Below, piece after piece: positions 42,600 to 54,245 of a stretch of DNA of 64,000 nucleotides. The notes under the pieces are model-generated. The model saw only the letters and a program-made list of their open reading frames with translations. It made no database searches and was not told the origin of the DNA. The stretch is from positions 45,376,894-45,440,893 of the forward strand of contig OZ018330.1 in the NCBI GenBank assembly GCA_963969495.1. The letters run 5' to 3'. A program made the translations under genes and the position numbers. Origin of the DNA: Ceratothoa steindachneri (Eukaryota; Arthropoda; Malacostraca; Isopoda; Cymothoidae). Each line of letters opens with the position of its first letter. The first letter of the stretch is position 1.

Positions 42600-43482
42600 C
42601 TTCAGAGCTCCTGCTATTTTCTGTAATCTTTTCATTTATTTCCTCCAGTAAACGTATCCCTTCCATGTTTTCTCTTTATTTCGTTTTGCTGTTGACGACA
42701 ATAGTGTTGAACTTCATTTCCCCAAAGGCTGCAACTCCGAAGATCTGAGCCGAGAGGTGGTCCTCTGGGAACCACAATTTGAGGATTCCATTCTTTTCCA
42801 GCATCATATTTAGTGTATCCAAAAAGGAGCCTAGCACTGCAATATTCTGGATATACGTGTTCATAATGCACTTGAGAATATCCACCACATTTAATGCGTT
42901 TTTGATCGTCTCGGTGCAGTTCCTGTATGTGTGTCCCTCTTGCAAGCATTCAGAACGAACAAGTTTTGCTTAGGCAGGTATTTGAGGTGTGTGTTTCCAG
43001 GGCGTATCATTGGAAGCACGTTTGAATGTTGGCGATTTTTTCTATTACGACATTGTCCTGAGGGATTCTCATGCCGAATGCTACAAACCCTGGAGTTGAT
43101 GCCTTACTACCATCTATGAGGAATTGCAGAATACTTTAAAAACATGAATGTGGTTCCCGAATTTGATTACTCCGGCTATTAGAGCTCAACCGTTGTGTGA
43201 GACCCCTCCCACAGCTCAACTTTTCGACATATAAATGGCCAATTTGCAATAACTGATAGTGGAAGTTTCGAGGCTAATCCAATTGTCTTTAGTGTTTGTA
43301 GTACTTCTTCAAATACGAACTTTTCCACATCGTCCCCTTTGTGGTAGATTGCTACTTATCCAATTTGAGTCGATTTGTTTGACCAGGTCAACTTTGATCC
43401 ATGCATAAAGGGTCCGAGACCCGTTCTTGCTTACTGCTCCTTATTCAGTCCTTATGGCAATCTTCTTACATTCCGAATCCAT
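42600..43482 (-). pseudogene. LINE B ORF1 (zinc-knuckle gag-like protein), broken
   Basis: From a possible ATG at 43482 the minus strand gives DDVEKFVFEEVLQTLKTIGL (43.3 kb), then FVAFGMRIPQDNVVIEKIAN (43.07 kb), QTCFQ with YALETH, CLQEGHTYRNCTE and IKCGGYSQVHYEHVYPEYC. The series matches ORF1 of the LINEs at 56 kb and 57.6-58.3 kb: an N-terminal domain, an RNA-binding domain, then three zinc knuckles of the CxxC-H-C type. Several stops and shifts separate the blocks and the second knuckle is damaged. Upstream sequence to about 43.75 kb may be its 5' UTR. Confidence 0.75.
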
Positions 43483-43989
43483 AGTGAAGTGATGATTCGA
43501 TTTTTTGGGGTGGGTGGGTGGGGGAGGGTCGTTGCTTACTCTAGAACAGAGGAGGAAATCTACTATTGGTTCCTTAAATGCCTGCCTATTCCTAGGCGCC
43601 TCTCCAAGGTACAAGGTATCTGGCTTGTCTCCTCAAGGGACCCCTTCTTCGTACCTTTTATCAAGGCTAGTTCCGGGGTTAACTATAACCTACAACCAAG
43701 GAGTTCTGGGCACTCTAGGGGTCGCATTATATTGCGGAGTTAAGAAAAATCGTTGAAGTAAAAGTGGAAAGTGTGGTTGGTCCCTCTTTGGGAGATAACT
43801 ACGCACTTAGCAACAGGAGATATTTCCTATCGGTCTAGGTGCGCACAGTCGAGCAGCTTTGTTGATCAAAAGTGGTTTTGACATGAAAATCACGTCTTTT
43901 CGCCTCTTCTAAATGACTATGCTTCCTTTACTAGTTTCCCTTGAAAAATCTCTGAGTAAACAGCCTGAGTCCTTCAGAATATTGATCAT

Positions 43990-44560
43990 GAATATAACAA
44001 ATAAAAATTAGTTTGGTTTACTTTGGGTTTCGTTACGGTGTTTTCTACGACTTCGGTCATTTTGAGCATTGCTAGCTCCTTTTCGGTATGAAATGGGGTG
44101 GTATTGGCGTTAAGCTTGTCTCTTGAAATGAGACTGGAATGTTTATGGGTGTTGCGTCGTCATGTAGGTGGGCTGTAAGACGTCGGGAGAAGGTGGTTGT
44201 GGTAATTCCGATGTACCTGAAGTCGCGGTACTCACAGTCACCGAGTTCGAGATTACTGGTTCACGACATTAGAGGTACCTTTGGTCCTGTAGCAATTAAT
44301 GGGGTTTATTTTTGTTTGCGGGTCGACCAGTGTGATGTTACGATGAATAATTTTCTTAAGAGCCGTTTCGTAATACTTTTCGGAGGAATTCATATAAACT
44401 TGGTTGAACACTTTGATTTCCAAAGGCTGTTTGCTTTATTAGCACGTCTTCGGATGCATTTCTCCATGTCCATCTTAATTTTGGTGTCAAAATGATTCTG
44501 TGGTTACCCATTGTTTACGAAGCTACTACATCTTGTCCGTCCTTCTTGGGCCTGAATTCT
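43990..44560 (-). pseudogene. Penelope-like element C-terminus (GIY-YIG endonuclease)
   Basis: The minus strand reads KYYETALKKIIHRNITLVDP, QTKINPINCYRTKGTSNVVN, then after a shift LELGDCEYRDFRYIGITTTT and FSRRLTAHLHDDATPINIP. This is the conserved PLE order: pre-GIY linker (nvtlvdP...KI..iYYk), Cys-containing segment, RYIG core and R-L-x-x-H helix. The RT is absent, so it is a fragment of a broken copy. Confidence 0.82.
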
Positions 44561-44599
44561 TCGCTCCGGATTGTGATTAAATTAAATTTTGAAAGGAAC

Positions 44600-46320
44600 T
44601 GGGCCTCCTCCATTCGATTCGAATTTTAATTTATTGATTCTTTACTTGGTTTCATAGGAGAAGCTCTCCTTTCCTAGGGCACCCCGGCATGCCCTCATTG
44701 GTTTGTATTGTGTTTTTGTTTTAGAATATATTAAAATTGTCCTTTTAGTGTTTTTCGGTGGTCATACCCTCGTTGGAGCTCCTATACTACAGTGGGCTTC
44801 AGTTAAATCGATACAAATTGTACACAAGAAAAGAAAACAAGTTGTGTACCAAACGAAGCAATCAATTCTCATGAAAATTTACGATGAGTGCTTGCGCCTT
44901 CTTTTACGGTTCCTTGATAGCCTACGTGTTATATTTCATATTCCTGTTTGCCATTTTGCCTTTGTCTTCCTTATATATCCATCGTCATTCATCTACACAT
45001 GGTTCTTTAGATGTATTTTTACAATTATTTTTTTTATTTTTGTTTCCAATCGCTTGTGCTTTTATTTATTTGTATTTAAAGTGACATAATCCAAATGCAT
45101 CTAGGCTTATTTATACCCCTCTTTAGACTCGTTAAAGATTGCTGCTGTTTGATAGGAGAACATTTTTTTGAAGAGAGACGCCAATCATTTAGCTTGATTG
45201 ACAAGCAAATAGTTGGGTGCGACGTTGATATACCACACACACCACACTTTTGTAGTTTTCATGATATCTCTCATCCTTGAATTTGGCCGAAAATGTGGTT
45301 GGTCAAATTTGTTTTTCTTAACGCAGCAAGTACAAATCAACTAGACAATGGGAGTACACCCCTTGTAAAATCTCGAAAGTGACCCGACTTACAAAGTCTG
45401 AAGTCGCCACTCTCTTCAGGCAAATCTTACTCCTACTCTTATCCGTATCTGCTTACGTGCATCGACAAAGTCACGCGATGCATTGATAATATTTATCTTG
45501 TTCAGCATCTTTCTAGCGTCACAGGATAACTAGCAAAGAATGCTCATTTTAACCCAGAGAATCCTAATATATCACCATAAACTTAATAAAATGCCTAAAG
45601 TATTCTAGCGATGCCCTTAATAGCGCTTAAAAAATACGCATCACTTCTTGGAATGGAGGCTTGTAGTGTGTTGAGGGTACAGGCTATAGTTTATTAGAGT
45701 CGACGGAACTGTTATAAAAAAGGCATTTTGCCTGGAATAGCTCAGATACTTCCTTCTAGAAAAAATGAATGAAAAGGGATATGGAGATTAAATAATATAA
45801 GATCGAGAAAACAGTGATTGGTACACAATCATGAGTAGTTTAGGCGGTCTTCCTCCGAAGTTCTAACACAGCCCAATGTTTGCTTAACTTCGTTGAATAG
45901 AACAGAAAATATAGCCTGAGTTTAATAAAGGTGACCTGGACAAAATATATTTATACCACAACATAAGAGGAATGTAATATTAATTTATAAATAATTCATA
46001 AATAAGTTTTATAAATAACTAATTCGACTGATGGAAATAATCGTGTAAATAATTTGAATGATTGTAAAATAAGGATGCTATAAGATGTACAAATAATTCC
46101 ATTAATGCGATAGCAGTTGATAGAGATAAAGCATATTAGGTCATTTTGGTGTGGGGCCTAGGTAGAATTCTATCAGATGTAATTTGAGAAGAATAAACTT
46201 TAGTCTTCATTAATTATTCATTATAGTTCTGCGCATAAAAGGTGCTAGTCACAATGCATAGGGAATAGATTCAACATTTAAATTTTGGATTTATATGTAA
46301 GAGATTTATAAAAATATTTC
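44600..46320. other. Spacer without recognised genes
   Basis: AT-rich with hydrophobic chance frames (44703-45089). I recognise no family, RNA gene or terminal repeat. Confidence 0.5.
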
Positions 46321-46489
46321 GTTCATAACAAATTGAAACAAGTGAACATTGGTAAGGAATAATACAAAGCAGGTTCGCTCGCTGTCTTACAACACCGCAC
46401 AGGGATGCCGGATTCGCTGCAATATCTTCTAGGATTAAGGATAACCAAGTGGATTAAGCTTCTTTTCTTTGATATTGTAGTGATCGGAT

Positions 46490-46575
46490 TATGTAATAAG
46501 TAGGCTACTGGCAACCAATGGCAGGATTCAATAGGCCCAGCGAAAACTTCCACAAAATGGACGCGCGGTGGTCTA
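46490..46575. repeat. Interspersed repeat (GGGCCTATTGAATCC family), copy 2
   Basis: On the minus strand: CGTCCATTTTGTGGAAG, GGGCCTATTGAATCCTGCC and AGCCTACTTATTACA, matching the series at 23.14 kb. Downstream similarity to 53.56-53.72 kb (AGGCAAGCGACCGTT against AGGCAAGCGGTCGTT) suggests the repeat extends to about 46.8 kb. Confidence 0.65.
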
Positions 46576-47030
46576 TTTTAATCCCAGCATACTCCGCACA
46601 TATGAAATAATATGTCTAAAATTGGAATAAGGAAATGAGAATGTATAGATTAATTTGCATCTATGAATTTGAATACAAAAAATAAGGAATGTAAATATAT
46701 TTGTTAATGTATATGTATATAGAAGGCAAGCGACCGTTGGATGTAAGCGCGAGACAAACAATGTACGAACGCACGAAAGGTCAGAAACACATGTGTCATA
46801 CAACACGCAAACAAACATTTCGCGTCTCAGAATAGATTTATCGATGGATGGAAGTCTACGAAGCATCTGGATAAACATACCCGCTGACCAAAAGGAATTG
46901 TATTACAGGCGTATCCTGTTATATGGATAAAACTCGGGATATGCAAGTAATTCGACTTACACAGCTTTCGATAGCTCTGCTTTTGGGTTGGATAACTAAA
47001 TGATTCTAGGCCACTCCCTCTAGAAAATAA

Positions 47031-47032
<2 letters not shown>

Positions 47033-47108
<76 letters not shown>
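47033..47108. repeat. (AT)n microsatellite
   Basis: About 37 AT units. From here to 47990 I recognise nothing else. Confidence 0.95.
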
Positions 47109-47112
<4 letters not shown>

Positions 47113-47990
47113 TTGTAGCAGCTCAGTTAGGATGATTATTGTATTATTAAGATTATTAGACTACTGTTGTTAAAAAAATTATCTCGTTCACGTTTCCTCT
47201 TTTAAATTCACCAAGTCTTTTTGCGTTGAATATATATAGAACGCTAGTCGCCCGCAAAGTAATTTCATGACATGCCGCTTGCCTCGTTAATAGGCCAATA
47301 TTAGAAAGTATATTTTTGCAACGTCCCTTTTTACCTCGATTACCGTGAAAACTTCAGTAACCCAACCAAAATAAGAAACAGTGAAGAAATCATCATTGGA
47401 GTCATATACTTAATTCACCTTCCTATAAACCGATACCAAGGAATCCCGCTATAAATTGGTAATTCTCCTGAATCCCTTATAATATCATTGCTGCGGATTC
47501 AGTTGCTCGCTTGAATCTTGTTAATGCTCTCAACCTTTATTCTTTTGTCCTATATACATGACTTGGTAAAGTTCATTTTCAAACATAAAAGTATTGTAAT
47601 AGTACATATATGGTGTTATCACCTGTTGTAGTCATTGCCTCTTCTTTTTACTTGTGAGATGAGACTCCCAGTGTGGTATAACAAGTATGGTTTGTTTATA
47701 TCTCGGTCACTAGTGAGGGGTTCTGGTTCTTCTGGTGGCGACCGCTTCTCTTCTTTTGGTAGTGCCTTTTGCGTGTTGCCCTACGGGCGGTGAAGTTTCC
47801 TTCTTTCTTGATTGAAGGCTGGGTAAAGTTGATCACGGAATCTTTTATAAGTAAAATGAATCTTCAGTAGTGTATTCAGAATTCTTTAGTGTCAGAAAAT
47901 TGGAAAGTCTACAGATGTGCGCTCCTCATCCTCAAACACTTTCCAATTCTTCTTTTATAAATAGAAATATTGAATTCTGTATTGGAGAAT

Positions 47991-47993
<3 letters not shown>

Positions 47994-48086
<93 letters not shown>
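47994..48086. repeat. (AT)n microsatellite
   Basis: About 46 AT units, directly at the 3' side of a PLE terminus on the minus strand. Confidence 0.95.
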
Positions 48087-48088
<2 letters not shown>

Positions 48089-48745
48089 TGTAGTTGGGTA
48101 GTAGTCTTTTCTGAATGCAAATTTTGTTGAAGACCATTGTGTATTTCGCCTTAATTAATTTCCTTTGGCAACTTTCTCTTCTTTTAACTATCTTTTTTAT
48201 TCCATCTTGTAGATGGTGGATCAATTGTTCAGTATTCATCTCTTTTAAATGAATGTGTTTGGTAAAAATCAAACTAAATTGCTGAGCTTTCGATCTTATT
48301 CGATCATCTTCGGAGCGTTTTGATATGTTGTTGCCTCCTTTACCGATGTAATGAGTGGAGTGAGGATCTGACAGAATGAAAAAAAGCGATTTTTAAGGGG
48401 TATTTATTTCGCCTAGGTTGAGCATGACGTTAGAGGAAATGGGCCAATCTGATGAGTGGAATTTTAAAATAATTTTAATGTGCGATTTTAGCTTGTCGCT
48501 TGACTGTTGATGGCTGGCTTATCTTCGTTTATTAATATGGCTTCTAAGATGTTCAGTCTAGCTTTATTAACCTCTTTTCTTTTAATAACGGTGTTATCAT
48601 CAAGAATATCTTTCGTTAGGTTAATATTATGAGCACTCTCCATATGATTTTTAGGCCCTCTGTTGGTAGATGCATAGTTAAAAGTCTCGAAAGTGTAGTA
48701 GTTGAGTTGTTCGATCTTAACAAATCCTTTATACTAAATCCACTC
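48087..48745 (-). mobile_element. Penelope-like tail, hammerhead-like core and next-copy head
   Basis: Reading the minus strand from 48745: HMESAHNINLTKDILDDNTV and NKARLNILEAILINEDKPAI followed by NSQ and a stop. This is the very C-terminus of the PLE protein. After a non-coding stretch comes a hammerhead-like core (48288-48313: CCGAAGA, stem GATC/GATC with a 6-nt loop, GAAA). Then follows a protein start, MNTEQLIHHLQDGIKKIVKR to CIQKRLLPNY, that runs into (TA)n. The order tail, ribozyme, head is what a tandem PLE or its pseudo-LTR would give. It shows that the heads at 28, 32 and 54 kb belong to PLEs. Confidence 0.78.
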
Positions 48746-48749
48746 AAAA

Positions 48750-50634
48750 CCTAATGAAAACAACTATAAAAAAAAACAATCTGCTCATCTCCTCGCTCCC
48801 CACTCACTTTACTTCCCAGTTCAACGACGGGTGTAATGAGTATCATAACTCGTGAACAAAGTAAATTGTAGGCCATCTAGTATAAGATTTTTTCTCATAG
48901 CAACCAGGCAGACAGAAAAAAACGACAGCCCAGGAACGAGTAAAAGTCCAACTACCAAATCTCACCACAACAGAAACAAAAGAAATCGATGCGATGCCGC
49001 AGGAACTTTTAAATCCTCCGCAAATACCAGTTCAGCAGGATCCACAAAGACATTGCTAGAATTACTCTCGCTACAAGTGCTCCCAGGTGAATTCATAAAC
49101 CGCTCTTTCACAAGGTTTTATATGATAAACCCTGAAAGACCCTAAAGTAACTTAATGAAGATGTGCATGTTTAAACAGGGAAAAGATTTCCAGAGACTAT
49201 TCCAGTTTTCCAGGACACAATTCCCACCTCTCTCCCCTCGAGGAAATAGAAGCATATTAGTCGAAGTAAAAACTAAACAGGGAAAGTATCAGTGCTAACA
49301 CAGCTGTAGGTGATGAAATAGTGGTGACTCCACACCCCTCCTTTAACATGGGTAAGGGTGTGATAATAGAACCAGAATTCGCCCAATATACAGAAGCCAA
49401 ACTAACTGAAGAATTAATTGTACACAGCGTAGTTAACAACGTCAAAGTACCAACAAACACCTACTTTGCCTCATTCGACCTAGATATCATGACTAAACAC
49501 ATAATATCTGGGATAGCGTCGGTTCTTATTAAAGGAATTTACCCTCAGCCGCAGATGTTATTTCAGCCAAACAAATGGGCACTCCCTAAATATCTGCCGT
49601 TGCAAGGACAAGGGCTTAGAACCCCCCTGCGTCAATTGCGCAAAAGCAACACACCCTGAATCGATCTAAACTTGTACAAAAAAATGTGCCAACTGTAGAA
49701 AGCACCATACATCATCGAGCAAAAGGGGTAACCTCTATAAATTCTAAGAATATGTGGTATTTCTCTGAGAAAAGAAACGCCTCATCTTCAGGGAGGATAG
49801 AGAAAAGGATAGGCCACATTTGGAACTAGAGGCAACTCGTATGCCTTAGTTGTAGAAACAGCTAGAGCGTTTAAATCCCAATGTCATGGAGTTAAAGCAC
49901 GAAAGCAGCCGTCCCTACCCGAAGAGACGGCACCCCAGTCCCCCACAATGGATGCCTCTCCCAACCAAGAGGTGGGTTCCAAAGTTCCGAGAGCTATTCA
50001 GACCACCACGGAAACACTCCCCCCTTACCGGGCATACAATAGCCCAGAACCGATCATCTGCCTCCAAAAAGCTGTTGCGCTACCGCGAGGCTATTGCACC
50101 TATGACTTCCATCTCGACTCCATCCCCAGCAGAGAGGTAGAGTCGCAAACGGAACCCCAGCACCTACCTGAGATTATCAACTCTCATCTCGAACGGATGG
50201 GAGTACAGAGTCTCACAGAGACCTTTATCCCACAACTAAAACAAGAAGAACGGTCACCTCCACTCAGTGCTGCGGTCTCCGCACCAAAAACGTCTACCCT
50301 CCAAACCATCTCCGAAGAAAAGGTAGACTATAGAAAAACAGAGGGCACCCAGGATCCACCTAAAACCGCCCCTCCGCCCACAAAGCGCACCAAGGCTCGG
50401 ATTACACAACTGACGGCCACCCCCACCCACCCACTAGCAGAAAAGCCGAAAGACACCTACCATCTTTCTCCAAATGTCGAGGATGACGTATATGTTCCCC
50501 ATTCTTTAAATGGAACACTAGCACACTCCCCAACATCAGATGTCCAAAACACCGGCAAGAGAACAAATAATAGAGAAGTTCCTAAGACTCAAAGACCAGT
50601 CCACAGCAGAATTCAGTGGCCACCAGCCCCTTAA
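48750..50634 (+). pseudogene. I/Nimb-like LINE F, ORF1 remnant
   Basis: Frames give an RNA-binding domain (VKVPTNTYFASFDLDIM, KHIISGIASVLIKGIYPQPQ) and then zinc knuckles CYFSQTNGHSLNIC, CVNCAKATHPES and CANCRKHHTSSSKR at 49.55-49.73 kb. A Pro/Thr-rich C-terminal tail is open from 49948 to the stop at 50634. The first knuckle has Ser in place of the second Cys, as in LINE A. Stops interrupt between knuckles. The 5' end lies near the PLE fragment that ends at about 48745. Confidence 0.8.
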
Positions 50635-50679
50635 TAAATCGAAAGGGCGCCACGACCTCTGCAATAGCCAAACCAACCG

Positions 50680-53148
50680 CTTCACGAATAAAACCAAAAT
50701 AATAGTGAAGCTAATCCAGTGGAACATTTGCAGAATCAGAACAAACTGGGAAGAACTAACGCATGTGGTGTCGGACGAGGGCTTTACCTGCGACTGCCTA
50801 CAGGAAATCATGTTAGAAATACATCCCAACACCGGAAGGTTACCGAGTTACACTTGTGTAACGACCATAGCTCCAATCGACGGCAGCACATCCGGTGGCT
50901 GTGATATTTACCCCCATCAGGTTGTCCCCACACTACCACCCAACCTAAACTCGCCCCGAGAAGCGATTGCCGTGACTCTGCATATCAGGAAACGGTATAC
51001 AATCGCAAATGCCTACCTCCCACACACAGGATCCCTCCCAAACAGTCGACGAAAGAGACTTAATCTCGCAATTACCCACCCCCTTTATTCTGATGGGCGA
51101 TTTTAATAGCTGTCATGCCGAATGGGGTGACAGCATCTGCAACGCCAGAGAGAATGAACTATATAAATTAATAGATAACGACCAACTCGGAATCATAAAC
51201 CAGGGAAAGGGCACAAGATTCACTATACAAACGGGTACTTTTTCATCGTTCGACCTGGCACTCTGTTCACCTGACATCATGGCGGATTTCAACTCGAGTA
51301 TTTCCGACGACTTAAGAGGAAGCAAACATTTCCAAATTTTTCACTCCTAGGTCGAGGGACAACCCATGTTGGGAATGCCTCGCTGGAGATTTGGAGGGTG
51401 AATTGGCCAAAAATTCATGAACCTCACTAAATTTAAAGGCACCCAGGTGAACGTTATCTCAGAAACAAACAAAGTGCTGGAGATCTTCACATCGATTCTG
51501 CACGAATCAGGAGAGGAATCCAATCCAGTTATCTGAGGGCAAACCCGCATTAAAGACCAAGGGCAAGCATACCAGATGTATAAACCTTGCCCGAGGCAGA
51601 CGACGAAGATGAGTTGAATAAAAAACGGGCAAAATATAGATACATTCTTAAACAAACCCGTCGAATCTCATGGCAAGCCTACATTTCCACAATAAATGCA
51701 CAAAACGCTCATCCACTGCACATAGCGGAAAATCTGACGCCTGATATGAACGTTCAGTCGAGAACCCATCCCCGTACTCCACATATACGGAAACACCATA
51801 TTAAATCAAACTGAGGTGACGAACACGTTAGGTAGACCCTTTGCTGAAATCTCAGGTAGCGCCAATGTAACACCCGAATTCGCCCAACTTCGGTTGGAGA
51901 GGGAGTCTACTATGAATTTCTCATCAAGGGAATTCAAACGTTATAATGATAGATTCAGCAACAAAAATGAGCTTGGCACAACTCTTTTATCTTGTGGCGA
52001 CACAGATCTAGGCCGGGACATCATGCAATGCTTCGCCACTTGGGTGGAGGAAAGCGCTTCCTCATAAACATATTCAATAAGATATGGATCGAAAATGCTT
52101 TCCCAGATACCTGGATAACGGCCACAATTCAGGCTTATCGAAAGCGAGGTAAAGACCTAACCAGTCCTCAAAACTACTGTATGATCGCCCTAACTTCTTG
52201 TATGTGCAAACTAATCGAGAAAATGGTGAACGTGCACCTGGTGGGATTCCTTGAAATAGAATCCCACACATCCCTATCAAAGTGTGGATTCCGAAAATTA
52301 CATTCAAACGCGGACGCCTTCATATGTCTGTAATCTGCGATATATAATGCGTTCGCCAGGAGACAACATTCAGTGGCTGTCTTTTTCGACCTCAAGAAGG
52401 CGTACGACACGTTATGGCGCTACGCCATTTTGAAAACCCTCCATAACCTAGGCAGAGAATTGCCCTAATTTATTCAAAACTCACTAACCAATCGCACTTT
52501 TTCCATAAGATTGGGAACCTCAAATCAAACTTATTCCCACAAGAAGAAGTTGTTCCCCAGTGCAGAGTCTTGAGTGTGACTGTGTTTGCTTTGGGAAGGA
52601 ATCAACGAAATCTCAGGTCGAAAAATCCCCCTCTTTCTCTACCGCTCCTTTATATGCCCCAAATTGGACTATGGGTGAAAAATCTACCCCTCTCCATCTG
52701 AGAGACATCTTGCCCTTTTCAACACAGTGCCTAATTAAAGAATTCGCATGGCTACTCGGGCCTTTCGATCTTCATCAACCCCTAGCCTACAATGCGACAC
52801 ACGGGAGAGATACCACTGGATCTCTGTAGGGCAGAAATCACCTTACGCCTCTTCTCCGCATCCAGCAACTTTCAACATCTCCAACCACAACCGCTGCTCT
52901 GAACAGCCAAACGGACACTTTCTTTGGGGCGCACACATCTATCCCGCGACCATTTTTAGACATACCATTCTGGAAAACAACCATAATGATCTGCCATGGC
53001 ACATAGTCGAACTTCACACAACACTCACTCCCAATGAAGAGGAAAATTCAATTCCTTACCCATGCACAACGCACCGGGAAATCCAAATATACATAAGCGT
53101 TATGCCAATAGAAACTGAGGGGGCACGTGCCCTCTCAAATAATATTCA

Positions 53149-53149
<1 letters not shown>
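50680..53149 (+). pseudogene. I/Nimb-like LINE F, ORF2 remnant (endonuclease and RT)
   Basis: Endonuclease: LIQWNICRIRTNWEELTHVV, DCLQEIMLE, FILMGDFNSCHAEWGDS, FSSFDLALCSPDI and a degraded SDH (RGSKHFQI). RT: LINIFNKIWIENAFPDTWIT, YCMIALTSCMCKLIEKMVNV, VAVFFDLKKAYDTLWRYAIL with catalytic Asp, and a corrupted VPQ-RVLSVTVFALG. The region with the catalytic Asp pair and most of the thumb is deleted. A short AFRSSS...SLQCDT stretch matches the later C-terminal part of LINE A. RNase H is absent, because the element stops at the (AT)n tract. There are at least five frameshifts. Confidence 0.85.

Positions 53150-53206
<57 letters not shown>
53150..53206. repeat. (AT)n microsatellite
   Basis: About 28 AT units at the end of LINE F. 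The following MCMDSPIVSSLQIF (53.25 kb) weakly recalls the PLE RT motif MGSPLSP, but this is too short to assign. Confidence 0.95.
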
Positions 53207-53208
<2 letters not shown>

Positions 53209-53459
53209 GCATGTATAAGGATAATACATATACAGACAGGCAGGGAATGTGCATTGAAATGTGCATGGATAGTCCAATTGTCTCTTCACTCCAGATATTC
53301 AGCGTAGTGCAGTCTTACATTATAGTTCGGAGTTTAGCAGACCGATAGCCTAGGGAAAGAAACTCATCTTCATCCTTTCAATCTTTATATCTAATTGTTT
53401 GTGACTTTATTATGTGGTACGAGTATTATATGTTTTATTCTCTGAATGGAGTAGCATGT

Positions 53460-53560
53460 AGGGCTCGTTCTATAATATAGGTAGGCCTCTAGCACCAAAT
53501 TGCAGGCTTTAATAGGCCCTGCAAGGAACTCCACAAATGAACGCTCGGTGGATTTATCAA
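53460..53560. repeat. Interspersed repeat (GGGCCTATTGAATCC family), copy 3
   Basis: Minus strand: GCGTTCATTTGTGGAGTTCC, AGGGCCTATTAAAGCCTGC and AGGCCTACCTATATTATA, an older copy of the series at 23.14 and 46.5 kb. Confidence 0.6.
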
Positions 53561-53988
53561 ATCCAAAAAATTGCTATGTGTGTAAAGTAAGGAAATAATA
53601 TGGCAAGTGTAATAGATAAAGAACCAAAAAGAATTGGAAAATGAAACTATATATATGTTAAACTGTACAAATAGATCCGAGGCAAGCGGTCGTTAGAGTC
53701 GCACGGAAACCAACGAACATGCAAAGGTATCAAAGGTGACTATTTGGACAAATACGAGGACCGCACACAAACAAACATACGCATGTTGGGAACATTTATC
53801 GGCAACTGAACAAATATAAGCTCTGACCAGAGAAATTTCCCAGAGACCTGCAACAAGCGATTCCCTATAATAAAGCTAAATCTATGGGAAATATGTAGGT
53901 ACAACAGTACACAGAACGGTCGGAAACTCCGCCCAAAGGGTGGAAAGAGCGAACAAACTAGATGAGTGGATCCACATCTTGGAGATGA

Positions 53989-54007
53989 TACACACACACA
54001 CACACAT

Positions 54008-54042
<35 letters not shown>
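53989..54042. repeat. (AC)n(AT)n compound microsatellite
   Basis: About 15 CA units with a TA interruption pass into about 11 TA units, ending at a PLE terminus. Confidence 0.95.
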
Positions 54043-54245
54043 ATTAGGTAAAAGGCCATGTTGTATGCATGTACTATTGAAGTCCACAACAGCTGTGGCA
54101 GCGTTATTAATTTTAACTTGTATTTTCTTAATATTTCTTACAAGTTTTTTAACGAGGTCTTCGAGGCGAGGAAAAAAAGACGCGAATGACATTCTTTATT
54201 CCTAGAATCCATTTGACCGTGTTAGGTCATCTTCAGGGAATGAAC
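54043..54245 (-). mobile_element. Penelope-like terminus with hammerhead-like core, abutting (AT)n
   Basis: The minus strand has CTGAAGA with stem GACC/GGTC (54212-54236), but the following GAAA has lost its G. Then comes an ORF start reading RLEDLVKKLVRNIKKIQVKI, NNAATAVVDFNSTCIQHGLL and PNY, running into (TA)n. This is the best-preserved head among the four, 50-60 codons long, with the PLE-type ending C-x(4-6)-LLPNY. Confidence 0.65.

Noticed and set aside
44703..45089. 128-codon hydrophobic open frame that looks like a membrane protein
   Set aside because: AT-rich DNA gives Phe/Ile/Leu/Tyr-rich frames by chance. There is no family resemblance, splice context or conservation evidence.
45860..45900. 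Third copy of the 17.4/20.7-kb repeat
   Set aside because: Only about 25 bases (CAATGTTTGCTTAACTTCG) match, and the flanks do not follow.
53206..53345. PLE RT motif (MCMDSPIVSSLQIF)
   Set aside because: It resembles MGSPLSP but is too short and isolated to support a separate feature.
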